A stretch of DNA of 64,000 nt from UBA2589 sp038120095 (GTDB taxonomy: Bacteria > Gemmatimonadota > Gemmatimonadetes > Longimicrobiales > Gaopeijiaceae): assembly GCA_038120095.1 (NCBI GenBank), contig JAYOKZ010000001.1, positions 1 through 64,000 of the forward strand. Direction: 5' to 3'. Of the stretch, positions 26,784 through 35,232 are shown one piece after another. The position numbers and the translations under genes are program-made. Each line of letters opens with the position of its first letter. Positions within the stretch are counted from its first letter, which is position 1. A model generated the notes under the pieces. The model was not told the DNA's origin. It made no database searches and saw nothing but the letters and a program-made list of their open reading frames with translations.

Positions 26784-28481
26784 ATGGCGTCTCCCGCCCG
26801 CTTCCCGCTCTCCATTGCGAGCCTCGCTGCCGCTGGCGTTCTCCTTGCGTGGAGCCCGGCGACTCCTGCTGCACCCGCCCCTCAGGTGGACGACGGTTTT
26901 GCCGTCACCAACCAGACAGTGATCGATCGCTGCTCGCGCTGTCACGAGGTCGACGATCAGGGGCGGATGTCCCGCATCTCGTGGCTGCGGAAGACACCCG
27001 AGGGATGGCAGACATCGATCCGGCGGATGATGGCTCTTCACGGTGCCAGGCTGAATCAGGCGGACGCAACGGAGATCGTGCGCTACCTCTCGAATGCTCA
27101 GGGGCTGGCTCCCGAGGAACTCCGACCCGGGATGTTCGAAATCGAGCGGAGAAGCGACGATCACGACTGGGATGGCGACTCGGATGTCGAGTACACCTGC
27201 ATTCAGTGCCACTCGATGGGCCGCGTCATGACCCAGCGCCGTACCGAAGAGGAGTGGGGGCTGCTCATCTCCACGCACCGGGCCCTCTATCCGCTGTCCG
27301 ACTGGCAGGCATTCCGCTTCACAGGTCCGGCCTCGGAACAGGACGATCCACGTCACCCGATGGAACGCGCGATCGCGTACCTGTCCGACGTCTACTCGCT
27401 CGACACCCCCGAGTGGTCGGCGTGGGCCGCCACCAAGCGACCCGCTCGTCTCGCCGGCATCTGGACGATCTCCGGTCACGAGCCGGGCAGGGGCCCGATC
27501 TTCGGTACGATGACCGTGTCGGCAGACCCCTCGGATCCCGATGTGTTTACGACGAGCTCGACCTACGTGTATGCCGAGTCGGGCGAGCAGGTCCGGCGCT
27601 CGGGTCGCGCGATGGTCTACACCGGGTACCAGTGGCGCGGCCGCTCGAACCCCGGCGGAGCCGACGAGCTTCGCGAGGTCATGTTCGTCGAGCGTGACCA
27701 GCAGACGATGTGGGGACGCTGGTTCCGGGGTGACTATGACGAAATCGGGCCGGACATCTCCATGACCCGTGTCGGGAGCGGTGCCGTGGTGACCGGGGTG
27801 CATCCCCGCGCCATCCGCCGTGGCGGGTCTGTCGACGTGACCGTCTACGGCGTCGGCCTCTCCCAGGCGGAGGACCTCGACTTCGGGGCCGGTATTTCGG
27901 TCGATGGAGTCCGGGCGGCGGGTGACGGTACGCTCAGCGTGACGCTTCAGGTCTCCGCGGATGCGGATGTCGGCGGGCGTGACCTCTTCACGCACGGGGC
28001 GATTTCCGAAGGCGCGGTGATTGTGCATGACGGCGTGGATCGTATCGAGGTAACGCCACGGACGGGCATGGCGCGAGCGGGCGGAGCCGCATTTCCCAAG
28101 GGCTATCAGGCCTTCGACGCATGGGGATACGACGACGGTCCGGACGGGGAGCCGAATACCGAAGACGATCTGGAACTGGGTCGCGTCGACGCGTCGTGGC
28201 ACCTCGAGGAGTACGCGGCGACATACGGAGACGACGATGTCGACTTCGTGGGAGAGATCCGGCAGGACGGCATGTTCGTGCCCGCAGCCGACGGTCCGAA
28301 CCCGGAGCGCTCCGGTCTTCGCAACAACATCGGCGACGTCTGGGTCGTGGCCACGCATGGAGCCGGAGATGACGAGATGTCGGCCCGCGCCCACCTCGTC
28401 GTGACGCCACCGCTGTACATGCGCTGGGAGCCTTGGGCCGAGATCGATACCGGACGCCGTCCGATCGGAGGGGGACGATGA
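26784..28481 (+). CDS. qhpA: Quinohemoprotein amine dehydrogenase alpha subunit (diheme)
   Basis: A 565-residue periplasmic subunit (also called PeaA). A signal peptide (SIASLAAAGVLLAWSPATPA) is followed by a diheme cytochrome c domain with CSRCH at 50-54 and CIQCH at 139-143. Beta-rich domains II-IV follow, including an Ig-like segment (VTGVHPRAIRRGGSVDVTVYGVGL). This is the architecture of the QHNDH alpha subunit, which takes electrons from the CTQ of the gamma subunit and passes them to periplasmic carriers. ATG 26784 is chosen because it begins the signal peptide. The stop overlaps the qhpD start (ATGA), preceded by GGAGGGGG. The length agrees with known alpha subunits plus signal. Confidence 0.93.
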   Translation: MASPARFPLSIASLAAAGVLLAWSPATPAAPAPQVDDGFAVTNQTVIDRCSRCHEVDDQGRMSRISWLRKTPEGWQTSIRRMMALHGARLNQADATEIVRYLSNAQGLAPEELRPGMFEIERRSDDHDWDGDSDVEYTCIQCHSMGRVMTQRRTEEEWGLLISTHRALYPLSDWQAFRFTGPASEQDDPRHPMERAIAYLSDVYSLDTPEWSAWAATKRPARLAGIWTISGHEPGRGPIFGTMTVSADPSDPDVFTTSSTYVYAESGEQVRRSGRAMVYTGYQWRGRSNPGGADELREVMFVERDQQTMWGRWFRGDYDEIGPDISMTRVGSGAVVTGVHPRAIRRGGSVDVTVYGVGLSQAEDLDFGAGISVDGVRAAGDGTLSVTLQVSADADVGGRDLFTHGAISEGAVIVHDGVDRIEVTPRTGMARAGGAAFPKGYQAFDAWGYDDGPDGEPNTEDDLELGRVDASWHLEEYAATYGDDDVDFVGEIRQDGMFVPAADGPNPERSGLRNNIGDVWVVATHGAGDDEMSARAHLVVTPPLYMRWEPWAEIDTGRRPIGGGR

Positions 28482-29950
28482 CCCCGCCCGTGGTGTCCGG
28501 CAGCTCGCAGACGGCCGACTCGGGCAACGTGCTCGCGCTTCGGGATTTCCATCCGTTCGACGCGTACGGTGCCCGCTTCCTCTACATGGTTCCGTCCGCG
28601 GGCATCTTCCGGATGGACGACTGCGGTTCGGCCATACTGGACGTGCTCGCAGAGGGGCCACTCGACCACGATGCACTCGTCGAGGCCCTGAACGACCGCT
28701 TCGACGTCGACCGCATCCTCGAGACGATCGACGAGCTGACCGAGATCCGCGCGGTGGGTGGTCCGGACGCACCGAAGGACGAGGCGCCGAACGACCTGCC
28801 TCCCGCGGATTTCCCGCTCAACACGATGGTCCTGAACGTCACGAACAAGTGCAACCTGGCCTGCACGTATTGCTACGAGTACGGCGAGGACAAGATCGTC
28901 GACACGCAGTACGGCAAGCAGCCGAAGTTCATGAGCGAGGACACCGCGGAGGAAAGCGTCGAGTTCCTCCTGCGGCAGGCCGGGGACCAACCCAAAGCCC
29001 ACCTCACCTTCTTCGGGGGTGAAACGCTGCTGAACTTCCCCGTTCTGCAGAAGACCGTCGCGTACGCCCGTCGTCGGGCCGCAGAGGAAGGCAAGACGAT
29101 CTCCTTCAGCCTCACGACCAATGCGACGCTGCTCCAGCCCGAGATCATCCAATGGCTCGCGGACAACGATGTCGGCGTCACCGTGTCGATCGACGGGCCG
29201 AAGCCGGTACAGGACGGTCTGAGGGTCTTCCACAACGGCCGGGGCACGTACGACGTCGTCCTTCCGAAGATCAAGGAACTCATCGCGACACACCGCTCAC
29301 GCCCGATCGGCGCGCGGGTGACGCTCACGCAAAAACACCTGAACGTCCTCGAGATCTACCGGCACCTGACGGATGAGCTCGGCTTTCGCGAGGTGGGACT
29401 CGCACCGGTCACGACGCAGGATCATCGCGACTATGCGATCACGCCCGAGTCCAAGGACTCGATGCTCGAGCAGTTCCAGGAGCTCGCAGCGGAGTGGCTC
29501 GAGCACGCCCTGCGCGATGAACACCACGGCTTCACGAACGTCACCGATACGATCGAGGAGATCCACAAGGGTGTCAGCAAGGCGTACGGGTGTGGTGCGG
29601 GCCTGGGCTTGCTCGGGGTCGCGACGGACGGCGACGTGTCGCTGTGTCATCGCTTCGCCGGGTCCCCGGAGCATACGATCGGGACCGTCACCGACGGAGT
29701 GGACCGGGAGAAGCAGGAGAAATTTCTGGTCGACCACCACATCGCAGAAAAGACCGATTGTCACACGTGCTGGGCACGTCCGATCTGCTCGGGTGGCTGC
29801 TATCATGAGGCGCACGTCCAGTACGGCGACTCCTCGCACGCCAACCTGCACTACTGCACCTGGGTCCGGAGCTGGACCCACACCTGCCTGGAGATCTACG
29901 GAGCTCTGGCCGAGAAGAACCCGAAGTTCCTGGAGCGATTCGACGCATGA
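28478..29950 (+). CDS. qhpD: QhpD radical SAM peptide-maturase (thioether cross-linking enzyme)
   Basis: A 490-residue radical SAM enzyme (PeaB) that forms the intra-peptide Cys-Asp/Glu thioether bonds in the gamma subunit. The [4Fe-4S] site is KCNLACTYC (C125, C129, C132). An N-terminal PqqD-like peptide-binding region occupies about residues 25-95. The SPASM domain has its cysteines in YGCGAGLG, VSLCHRFAG and CHTCWARPICSGGC, plus a late YC. It acts in the cytoplasm on QhpC before export. Starts overlap at both ends (ATGA with qhpA, ATGA with qhpC), which gives near-stoichiometric coupling with its substrate. Confidence 0.95.
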   Translation: MTPPVVSGSSQTADSGNVLALRDFHPFDAYGARFLYMVPSAGIFRMDDCGSAILDVLAEGPLDHDALVEALNDRFDVDRILETIDELTEIRAVGGPDAPKDEAPNDLPPADFPLNTMVLNVTNKCNLACTYCYEYGEDKIVDTQYGKQPKFMSEDTAEESVEFLLRQAGDQPKAHLTFFGGETLLNFPVLQKTVAYARRRAAEEGKTISFSLTTNATLLQPEIIQWLADNDVGVTVSIDGPKPVQDGLRVFHNGRGTYDVVLPKIKELIATHRSRPIGARVTLTQKHLNVLEIYRHLTDELGFREVGLAPVTTQDHRDYAITPESKDSMLEQFQELAAEWLEHALRDEHHGFTNVTDTIEEIHKGVSKAYGCGAGLGLLGVATDGDVSLCHRFAGSPEHTIGTVTDGVDREKQEKFLVDHHIAEKTDCHTCWARPICSGGCYHEAHVQYGDSSHANLHYCTWVRSWTHTCLEIYGALAEKNPKFLERFDA

Positions 29951-30306
29951 AACGACTCAAGCCGATCAATCAGAAAGCCGGACGCATCGAGGCCTACCTC
30001 GAGCACGAGGCCGCCCGGGCTCGCGGCGACCTCGACGTCGTCGGGCTCCGTACCCCCCCACACGAGCAGGACGGGCCGCATTACCCGCTCGGCTGCTCGC
30101 TGCAGTTCTCGCCCGGCTGGGAAGTCGACAACCGCGGGGGTACGGCGGGGCTCTGCCAGCCGGTCGAACGGGATATCTTCGACTGCCATATCTCGTGCTT
30201 CTGGCCGGCACACGTGCCCGACCAGTTGAACCATGCGCCCGACTGGACCGGCAAGTGCGCCGCGGCCCAGAAGGACTGGCGCAAACTCGACCTGATCTTC
30301 CCCTAG
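29947..30306 (+). CDS. qhpC: Quinohemoprotein amine dehydrogenase gamma subunit precursor (CTQ peptide)
   Basis: A 119-residue precursor of the cofactor-bearing gamma subunit (PeaC). With a constant offset of 43, every modified residue known from the Paracoccus and Pseudomonas proteins is present: C50-E59, C70-D76 and C84-D92 for the three thioethers, and C80-W86 for cysteine tryptophylquinone. Recognisable segments are SPGWEVDNRGGTAGLCQP and SCFWPAHVPDQL. The leader of about 43 residues is longer than the 28 known in Paracoccus and is basic, without a Sec or Tat signal, fitting export by QhpF and cleavage by QhpE. An extra cysteine, C104, is not part of the known pattern. Confidence 0.95.
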   Translation: MKRLKPINQKAGRIEAYLEHEAARARGDLDVVGLRTPPHEQDGPHYPLGCSLQFSPGWEVDNRGGTAGLCQPVERDIFDCHISCFWPAHVPDQLNHAPDWTGKCAAAQKDWRKLDLIFP

Positions 30307-30320
30307 GATTCCTCCGCTTC

Positions 30321-31403
30321 ATGCGAACGATGATACGGCTCGCCCTCGCGGCACTGTTCCTCGGTACGTCGGCTGTCCCGGCAACGGCTCAGACGGCGAC
30401 CTGGTACATCTCGACGTACACCGACGAGATGCTGGTATGGGACGAGGCGTCCGAGGAGATCGTCGATCGCATCCAGATGAACCGGATCATCCCGAACGGA
30501 GTCCAGCTCAACGAGTCGAAGACGCGCCTGTACGTCGGCGATGCGTCCGCCGAATTCATTCAGGTCGTCGACGTCGCAGGTCGCGAGGTGGTCGAGGAGC
30601 ACTCGCTGTCCGAGGGAGATACGACATTCCGGATCGCTGGATTCGCTCCCCACCCGTCGGAAACGAAAGCGGTCATCTTCGGCCGCCGTCACACGAAGTT
30701 GGCCGACCGTTACGTGGTAGAGGGACCGTTCATCCTCGAATACGACATGAACGCCAAGATCGTGACGGACACGATCCCGTGGCCGGACGGGGAAGAGCGC
30801 GACCGCGTCAACTTCCGGTACTCGCCGGACGGGGAGACCCTCTACTTCTACACCAACGACATCATCGCCGTCGACTCCGAGTCATACGAAGAGGTCGATC
30901 GCTGGGAGGTCTCCAATCCGCTGGAGCCGGGACTCGGTCGCCCGAGCTTCAGCACCAACTCGCAGACGTACGACGAAGCGGGCGTGGCGACGAATCTCAT
31001 GCGCATGCGCGACCCCGTGCATAACCGGACCCTCATGGGCATCGCGAAGGTTCGACTGTCGGAAAAGGCGGTCGACTTCTACACGGTCGGCCCCTCCGAG
31101 CCCGTGAGCGCGTTTGCGATGGCTCCCGGCGGCGAGAAGGCGTACGCGTTGTACACGACCATCGAAGCGTACGAATTCTGGGAGTTCGACCTCGTGGACG
31201 AAGTGGTGACCCGGCGGGTCCCGTTCGCCGGACGCCCCCGCATGGGTCTGGACGTCAGTGCCGACGGCACGAAGCTGTACGTGCATGTCGCCGGGAATAC
31301 GATCGACGTGTACGACGCCGAGACGTTTTCGCTGCTGCGGACCGTCGAATTTGACGAAGACATGACGCTCGGCAACATCGCGATCATCCCGGGCGGCGAG
31401 TAG
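30321..31403 (+). CDS. qhpB: Quinohemoprotein amine dehydrogenase beta subunit (seven-bladed propeller)
   Basis: A 360-residue exported protein with a Sec signal (IRLALAALFLGTSAVPATAQ) and YVTN/amine-dehydrogenase-type beta-propeller repeats, such as TRLYVGDASAEFIQVVDV, VNFRYSPDGETLYFYTNDI, AMAPGGEKAYALYTT and VSADGTKLYVHVAGNTIDVYD. In QHNDH this subunit (PeaB-like in size, often named beta) covers the gamma subunit and helps form the active site. It lies 14 bases after qhpC. The next gene, the exporter, follows after 81 bases, the widest gap in the operon, which holds only a short GC-rich inverted repeat (CTCCGG/CCGGAG). Confidence 0.92.
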   Translation: MRTMIRLALAALFLGTSAVPATAQTATWYISTYTDEMLVWDEASEEIVDRIQMNRIIPNGVQLNESKTRLYVGDASAEFIQVVDVAGREVVEEHSLSEGDTTFRIAGFAPHPSETKAVIFGRRHTKLADRYVVEGPFILEYDMNAKIVTDTIPWPDGEERDRVNFRYSPDGETLYFYTNDIIAVDSESYEEVDRWEVSNPLEPGLGRPSFSTNSQTYDEAGVATNLMRMRDPVHNRTLMGIAKVRLSEKAVDFYTVGPSEPVSAFAMAPGGEKAYALYTTIEAYEFWEFDLVDEVVTRRVPFAGRPRMGLDVSADGTKLYVHVAGNTIDVYDAETFSLLRTVEFDEDMTLGNIAIIPGGE

Positions 31404-31484
31404 CCTCCGGCATATCCGCGTGAACCGGAGCCGGGCGGCGCAGAACGTCGCGCCATCCACGCCTCCATCTCCACCTCCCGGGGC

Positions 31485-33218
31485 ATGACACTGATTGACG
31501 ACCATCTGCGCCGCGCGCTCGCCTACGTGCGCCCGTATCTCGGTGCCCTGGCGCCGGTCGTGGTCGTCTCGCTGCTATCGACCGGTTTGTCGCTCGTCCT
31601 GCCCTTCCTCTCGAAGGTCCTCGTCGACGATGCGATCCTGGGCCGGGACCTCGAACTCCTGATTCGGATCGTGGGACTCTTCATCGCGATCCCGCTCGTG
31701 TCGTTCGGGCTCAATGTGTTCAGCGGGATGCGGTACACACGCGTATCCGCGGACATTCTGTTCGACATGCGACTCGACCTGTACCGGCACCTCCAACGCC
31801 TCTCGCCGAGGTACTACGCCCGAACAGCCCTCGGCGACATCGTGACCCGGATCAACGGCGATATCGGCGAAATCCAGCGTGTCGTGTCCGAGGCGGCGCT
31901 CTCGTGGTTCGGCCAGGTGATCGCATTGGTCGGGACGGTCGGCATGCTGATCTACCTCGACTGGCAGCTCTTCCTCGCCAGCCTCGTCGTGATGCCACCC
32001 TCCCTGTTCACGCTGATCCGCTATCGACGAGAACTCGAGGCTCGGGTCACGCGACTGCGTGAGCGGAGTTCCGAGATCGGATCCTTCCTGATCGAAACGC
32101 TGCAGGGGATGCGCACGGTGGTGGGGGCGAATGCTCAGGGCCGGGAGGTGGATCGGTTTCGTCGGAGGAACGACGCCTTCATCGACGCGCTACTCTCGAT
32201 GCGGCTGTACACGTACGTCGCGGGTGGCCTCCCCGGCCTCCTGCTGACGGGCGGAACGGCCCTCGTCTTCCTGTACGGCGGATACCGGGTCATCGAAGGG
32301 ATCATGACGCTCGGGACGCTCGTGGCGTTCATGGCCTATCAGGCTCGACTGATGACACCGATCCAGGGCCTCATGGGGATCTATACGAACCTGGCCACGG
32401 CGCGGGCATCGCTGGTCCGTGTGCACGAGGTGCTGGACGCCCCACCGGACGTCCGGGAAGCCGCGTCACCCCGGGGGATGGACGAGTGCCGCGGGGAGGT
32501 CCGACTCGATCGCGTGACCTTCGACTTCGGGCGGGGCGTCGATGGACTGGTGGACGTCGACCTGGAGATCCCCGCCGGACAGGTCGTCGCGATCGTCGGT
32601 GCGAGCGGAAGTGGCAAATCGACCCTCGCGGACCTGCTCGAGCGGCACCTCGACCCTCAGGAGGGCGCGGTACTCCTCGATGGCACCGACATCCGCACGC
32701 TCTCCCTGCACGACGTCCGTCGACACATCTCGGTGGTACCGCAGGACCCGTTCATTTTCCACTCGAGCTTGGCGGACAACGTTCGATACGCAGATCCGGA
32801 CGCGAGCGATACGGCCGTGCTCGAGGCCATCGAGGGAGCCGGCCTGAGCCCTCTGCTCGACCGTCTGCCCGCCGGCGTGGATACGGTTGTCGGGGAGCGA
32901 GGCCGGCAGCTCTCCGCGGGGGAGCGGCAGCGGCTTGCGATCGCGCGCGCGTTCCTGGCCGAGCCCGCCGTGCTGGTCATGGACGAAGCCACCGGGGCGC
33001 TCGACCCGTCCTCGGAGGCCGCGGTCCTCGACGGGTACGGGCGGGTCATGCGGGGACGAACGACGATCCTCATCACACATCGTCTCGACCTCGCGCGACA
33101 GGCCGATCGGGTCATCGTGGTCGATCGGGGACGAATCGTCGAGGACGGGCCGCCGAGCGCCCTGGAGGCGGAGGGCACCGCCTTCCGTGAACTCTTTCTC
33201 GATGTGCTGGCCGGGTGA
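31485..33218 (+). CDS. qhpF: QhpF ABC exporter for the modified gamma subunit
   Basis: A 577-residue half-transporter. Residues 1-310 form a six-helix transmembrane domain (GALAPVVVVSLLSTGLSLVLPF and following). The nucleotide-binding domain has Walker A GASGSGKST, Q-loop VPQDPFIFHSS, signature LSAGERQRLAIARAF, Walker B VLVMDEATGALD and the H-loop ITHRLD. By itself it looks like any MsbA-type exporter; its place in the qhp operon identifies it as QhpF, which moves cross-linked QhpC across the inner membrane. Its stop overlaps the GTG of qhpE (GTGA). Confidence 0.9.
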   Translation: MTLIDDHLRRALAYVRPYLGALAPVVVVSLLSTGLSLVLPFLSKVLVDDAILGRDLELLIRIVGLFIAIPLVSFGLNVFSGMRYTRVSADILFDMRLDLYRHLQRLSPRYYARTALGDIVTRINGDIGEIQRVVSEAALSWFGQVIALVGTVGMLIYLDWQLFLASLVVMPPSLFTLIRYRRELEARVTRLRERSSEIGSFLIETLQGMRTVVGANAQGREVDRFRRRNDAFIDALLSMRLYTYVAGGLPGLLLTGGTALVFLYGGYRVIEGIMTLGTLVAFMAYQARLMTPIQGLMGIYTNLATARASLVRVHEVLDAPPDVREAASPRGMDECRGEVRLDRVTFDFGRGVDGLVDVDLEIPAGQVVAIVGASGSGKSTLADLLERHLDPQEGAVLLDGTDIRTLSLHDVRRHISVVPQDPFIFHSSLADNVRYADPDASDTAVLEAIEGAGLSPLLDRLPAGVDTVVGERGRQLSAGERQRLAIARAFLAEPAVLVMDEATGALDPSSEAAVLDGYGRVMRGRTTILITHRLDLARQADRVIVVDRGRIVEDGPPSALEAEGTAFRELFLDVLAG

Positions 33219-33916
33219 GCGCGTTCGACGGGAGGGCTCGGGACGGTGACCGCGTATCCGTCGCTGTCGTCGACAGCGGCGTGCACGTGCCGCATCCTCA
33301 TCTTCCCGGGGTCGCCGGGGGTGTCAGCCTCGAGCTCGACGGAGGCACCTCCGAGGACTTCGTGGACCGAATCGGGCACGGTACAGCCGCCGCGTCCGCG
33401 ATTCACGAAAAGGCGCCGGAAGCCGAATTGTGGGCGGTGAAGGTCTTCGAGCGCGAGCTCGCGACCTCCGTGCCGGTGCTGGTACGCGCGATCGACTGGG
33501 CGGTCGAGCGTGGCATTCGACTCGTCAACATGAGCCTGGGAACCCCGAATCGCCTGCGGGCACCGGAGCTGGGACCCGCCATTGAGCGGGCGTTCCGGGC
33601 CGGCACGGTGATCGTCTCGGCGCACGAGCACGAGGGTGCTCTATGGTACCCCGGGGCGCTCCCGGGCGTCGTGGGCGTCGTGGCCGACCCCGGGCAACCC
33701 CGGGACGAACTCGGCCTCGTGGAACTCCCCAGGGGGACCGCGGTCGTGGCATCCCCCTATCCCCGACCGATCCCCGGCGTACCGGTCGAGCGCAACCTGC
33801 ACGGCATCAGCTTCGCCGTCGCGAACGCGACCGGACTGATTGCCCGCGTGCTCCGGGACGAACCCGACGTTCGGAGCGCGACCGCGGTCATCGATCTCGT
33901 GCGCGCGAGGGTTTGA
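33215..33916 (+). CDS. qhpE: QhpE subtilisin-like leader protease
   Basis: A 233-residue small subtilase with Asp20 in AVVDSGVHVPHPHL, His55 in RIGHGTAAAS and Ser199 in LHGISFAVANATG. QhpE in Paracoccus removes the leader peptide of QhpC, and the operon position supports the same role here. It has no signal peptide, as expected for a cytoplasmic protease. The usual oxyanion-hole segment AAAGNxG reads VSAHEHEG (about 134-141), so the normal Asn is missing. The GTG start is fixed by the GTGA overlap with qhpF. It is the last gene of the operon; no qhpR regulator follows. Confidence 0.88.
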   Translation: MSAFDGRARDGDRVSVAVVDSGVHVPHPHLPGVAGGVSLELDGGTSEDFVDRIGHGTAAASAIHEKAPEAELWAVKVFERELATSVPVLVRAIDWAVERGIRLVNMSLGTPNRLRAPELGPAIERAFRAGTVIVSAHEHEGALWYPGALPGVVGVVADPGQPRDELGLVELPRGTAVVASPYPRPIPGVPVERNLHGISFAVANATGLIARVLRDEPDVRSATAVIDLVRARV

Positions 33917-33987
33917 CGCGACCCCGTCCGATCCGCACCGTGGGCTCGTCCACTACGGCACCGCACGAATCCGCACGGAGACGACCC

Positions 33988-35232
33988 ATGCATCGACCCG
34001 ACGTCCACGACGTGCGCCGGCGCGACTTCCTGCGTTGGCTCGCCGCGAGCCCTCTTCTCGCTTCAGCGGGCGGTCTCGCCGGTCTGGAGCCACTCATCGC
34101 GCAGGAAGCGCCACGCCGGGTGTTCGATGACATCGTCCAGTCTGCGGAAGACGCCCTCGACATCTGGGATCTCCAGCGTGCGGCCGAGGCGACCGTGCCG
34201 ACGGCGCACTACGGATACATCATGACCGGGGTCGACGGGGAGGAGAGCTATGCGAACAACCGGACATCGCTCGAACGACTCCGGTTGCGTGCCCGCCGCC
34301 TCGTCGACGTGTCGAACCTCGACACGAAGGTGAACCTCTTCGGTCGCGAATGGCCGACCCCCATCATGATCGCGCCGTGCGGAAGCCAGCGCGCGTTTCA
34401 CGCCGATGGAGAGCTGGCCGTGGCGAGAGCAGCGGCCTCCCGAACGCACCTCCAGACCCTCTCCACCGTAAGCTCGACGGCGGTCGAGGAGGTCAACGAG
34501 GCGCGGGGTGAGCCCGTCTGGTATCAACTCTACCTCGCACCTGTCGGCCCGGGCTCGTGGGAAGGTGCCACAGCGCTGATGCAGCGCAGTCGCAACGCGG
34601 GATGCCCGACCATCGTCTACACGGTCGACCTGCAGGGTGGAAGCAACCGGGTGACCCTCGAGCGCTACCGTCGGGTGGACGATCGGACGTGCACCAACTG
34701 TCACACCCCCGGAGGACGTGCAGGGGGGCCCAAGCCCAACCTGCGGGGTCTCCCGCGGGGCGAGCCCGATCCGGGTCTCGGCCGTTCGACCACGTGGGAG
34801 ACGATCCCGCGACTTCGTGACGCCACGGACCAGCGATTCATCATCAAGGGGATCATGACCGCCGAGGATGCGGAGTTGTGCGTCCGCTACGGCGTCGACG
34901 GCGTCTGGGTCTCGAACCACGGTGGGCGAGCCGAGGGATCCGGTCAGGCCACCATCGATGCCCTGCCCGAGATCGCCGAAGCGGTGTCCGGACGAATTCC
35001 GGTCGTCGTCGACAGTGGCTTCAGGCGTGGCAGCGATATCGTGAAAGGGATCGCGCGCGGTGCGACCGCCGTCGCGGTGGGTCGCCCGTACCTGTGGGGA
35101 CTCGGAGCATTCGGTCAGGAAGGTGTCGAACGGGCACTCGATATCCTGACCCGGGAGATGCAGATCACGATGCGGGCGATCGGGGCCCCGTCTCTCGCGG
35201 ATCTCGGCCCGCACACGATCGCCGAGCCGTGA
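33988..35232 (+). CDS. Tat-exported FMN-dependent alpha-hydroxyacid oxidase/dehydrogenase with a CxxCH motif
   Basis: A 414-residue member of the lactate/glycolate oxidase family. It has the FMN barrel with IMIAPCGSQRAFHADGE, WYQLYLAP, FIIKGIMTAEDA (Lys287) and VSNHGGRAEGSG (catalytic His311, Arg314). The final part, IPVVVDSGFRRGSDIVKGIARGATAVAVGRPYLWG, is typical (shown here as the recognisable DSGFRRGSDI and GRPYLWG). The N-terminus is a Tat signal with RRRDFLRW at 10-17. Unusually, the loop-4 region has CTNCH at 235-239, a c-type heme attachment motif. It could oxidise L-lactate or a similar acid in the periplasm. Its stop overlaps the Sel1 gene (GTGA). Confidence 0.85.
   Translation: MHRPDVHDVRRRDFLRWLAASPLLASAGGLAGLEPLIAQEAPRRVFDDIVQSAEDALDIWDLQRAAEATVPTAHYGYIMTGVDGEESYANNRTSLERLRLRARRLVDVSNLDTKVNLFGREWPTPIMIAPCGSQRAFHADGELAVARAAASRTHLQTLSTVSSTAVEEVNEARGEPVWYQLYLAPVGPGSWEGATALMQRSRNAGCPTIVYTVDLQGGSNRVTLERYRRVDDRTCTNCHTPGGRAGGPKPNLRGLPRGEPDPGLGRSTTWETIPRLRDATDQRFIIKGIMTAEDAELCVRYGVDGVWVSNHGGRAEGSGQATIDALPEIAEAVSGRIPVVVDSGFRRGSDIVKGIARGATAVAVGRPYLWGLGAFGQEGVERALDILTREMQITMRAIGAPSLADLGPHTIAEP

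Noticed and set aside
25122..28481. A single reading frame that appears to join the flavin monooxygenase, the gap and the alpha subunit into one protein
   Set aside because: It exists only because the ten N keep the frame open. The parts belong to two different families, and the alpha subunit has its own signal peptide and ATG at 26784.
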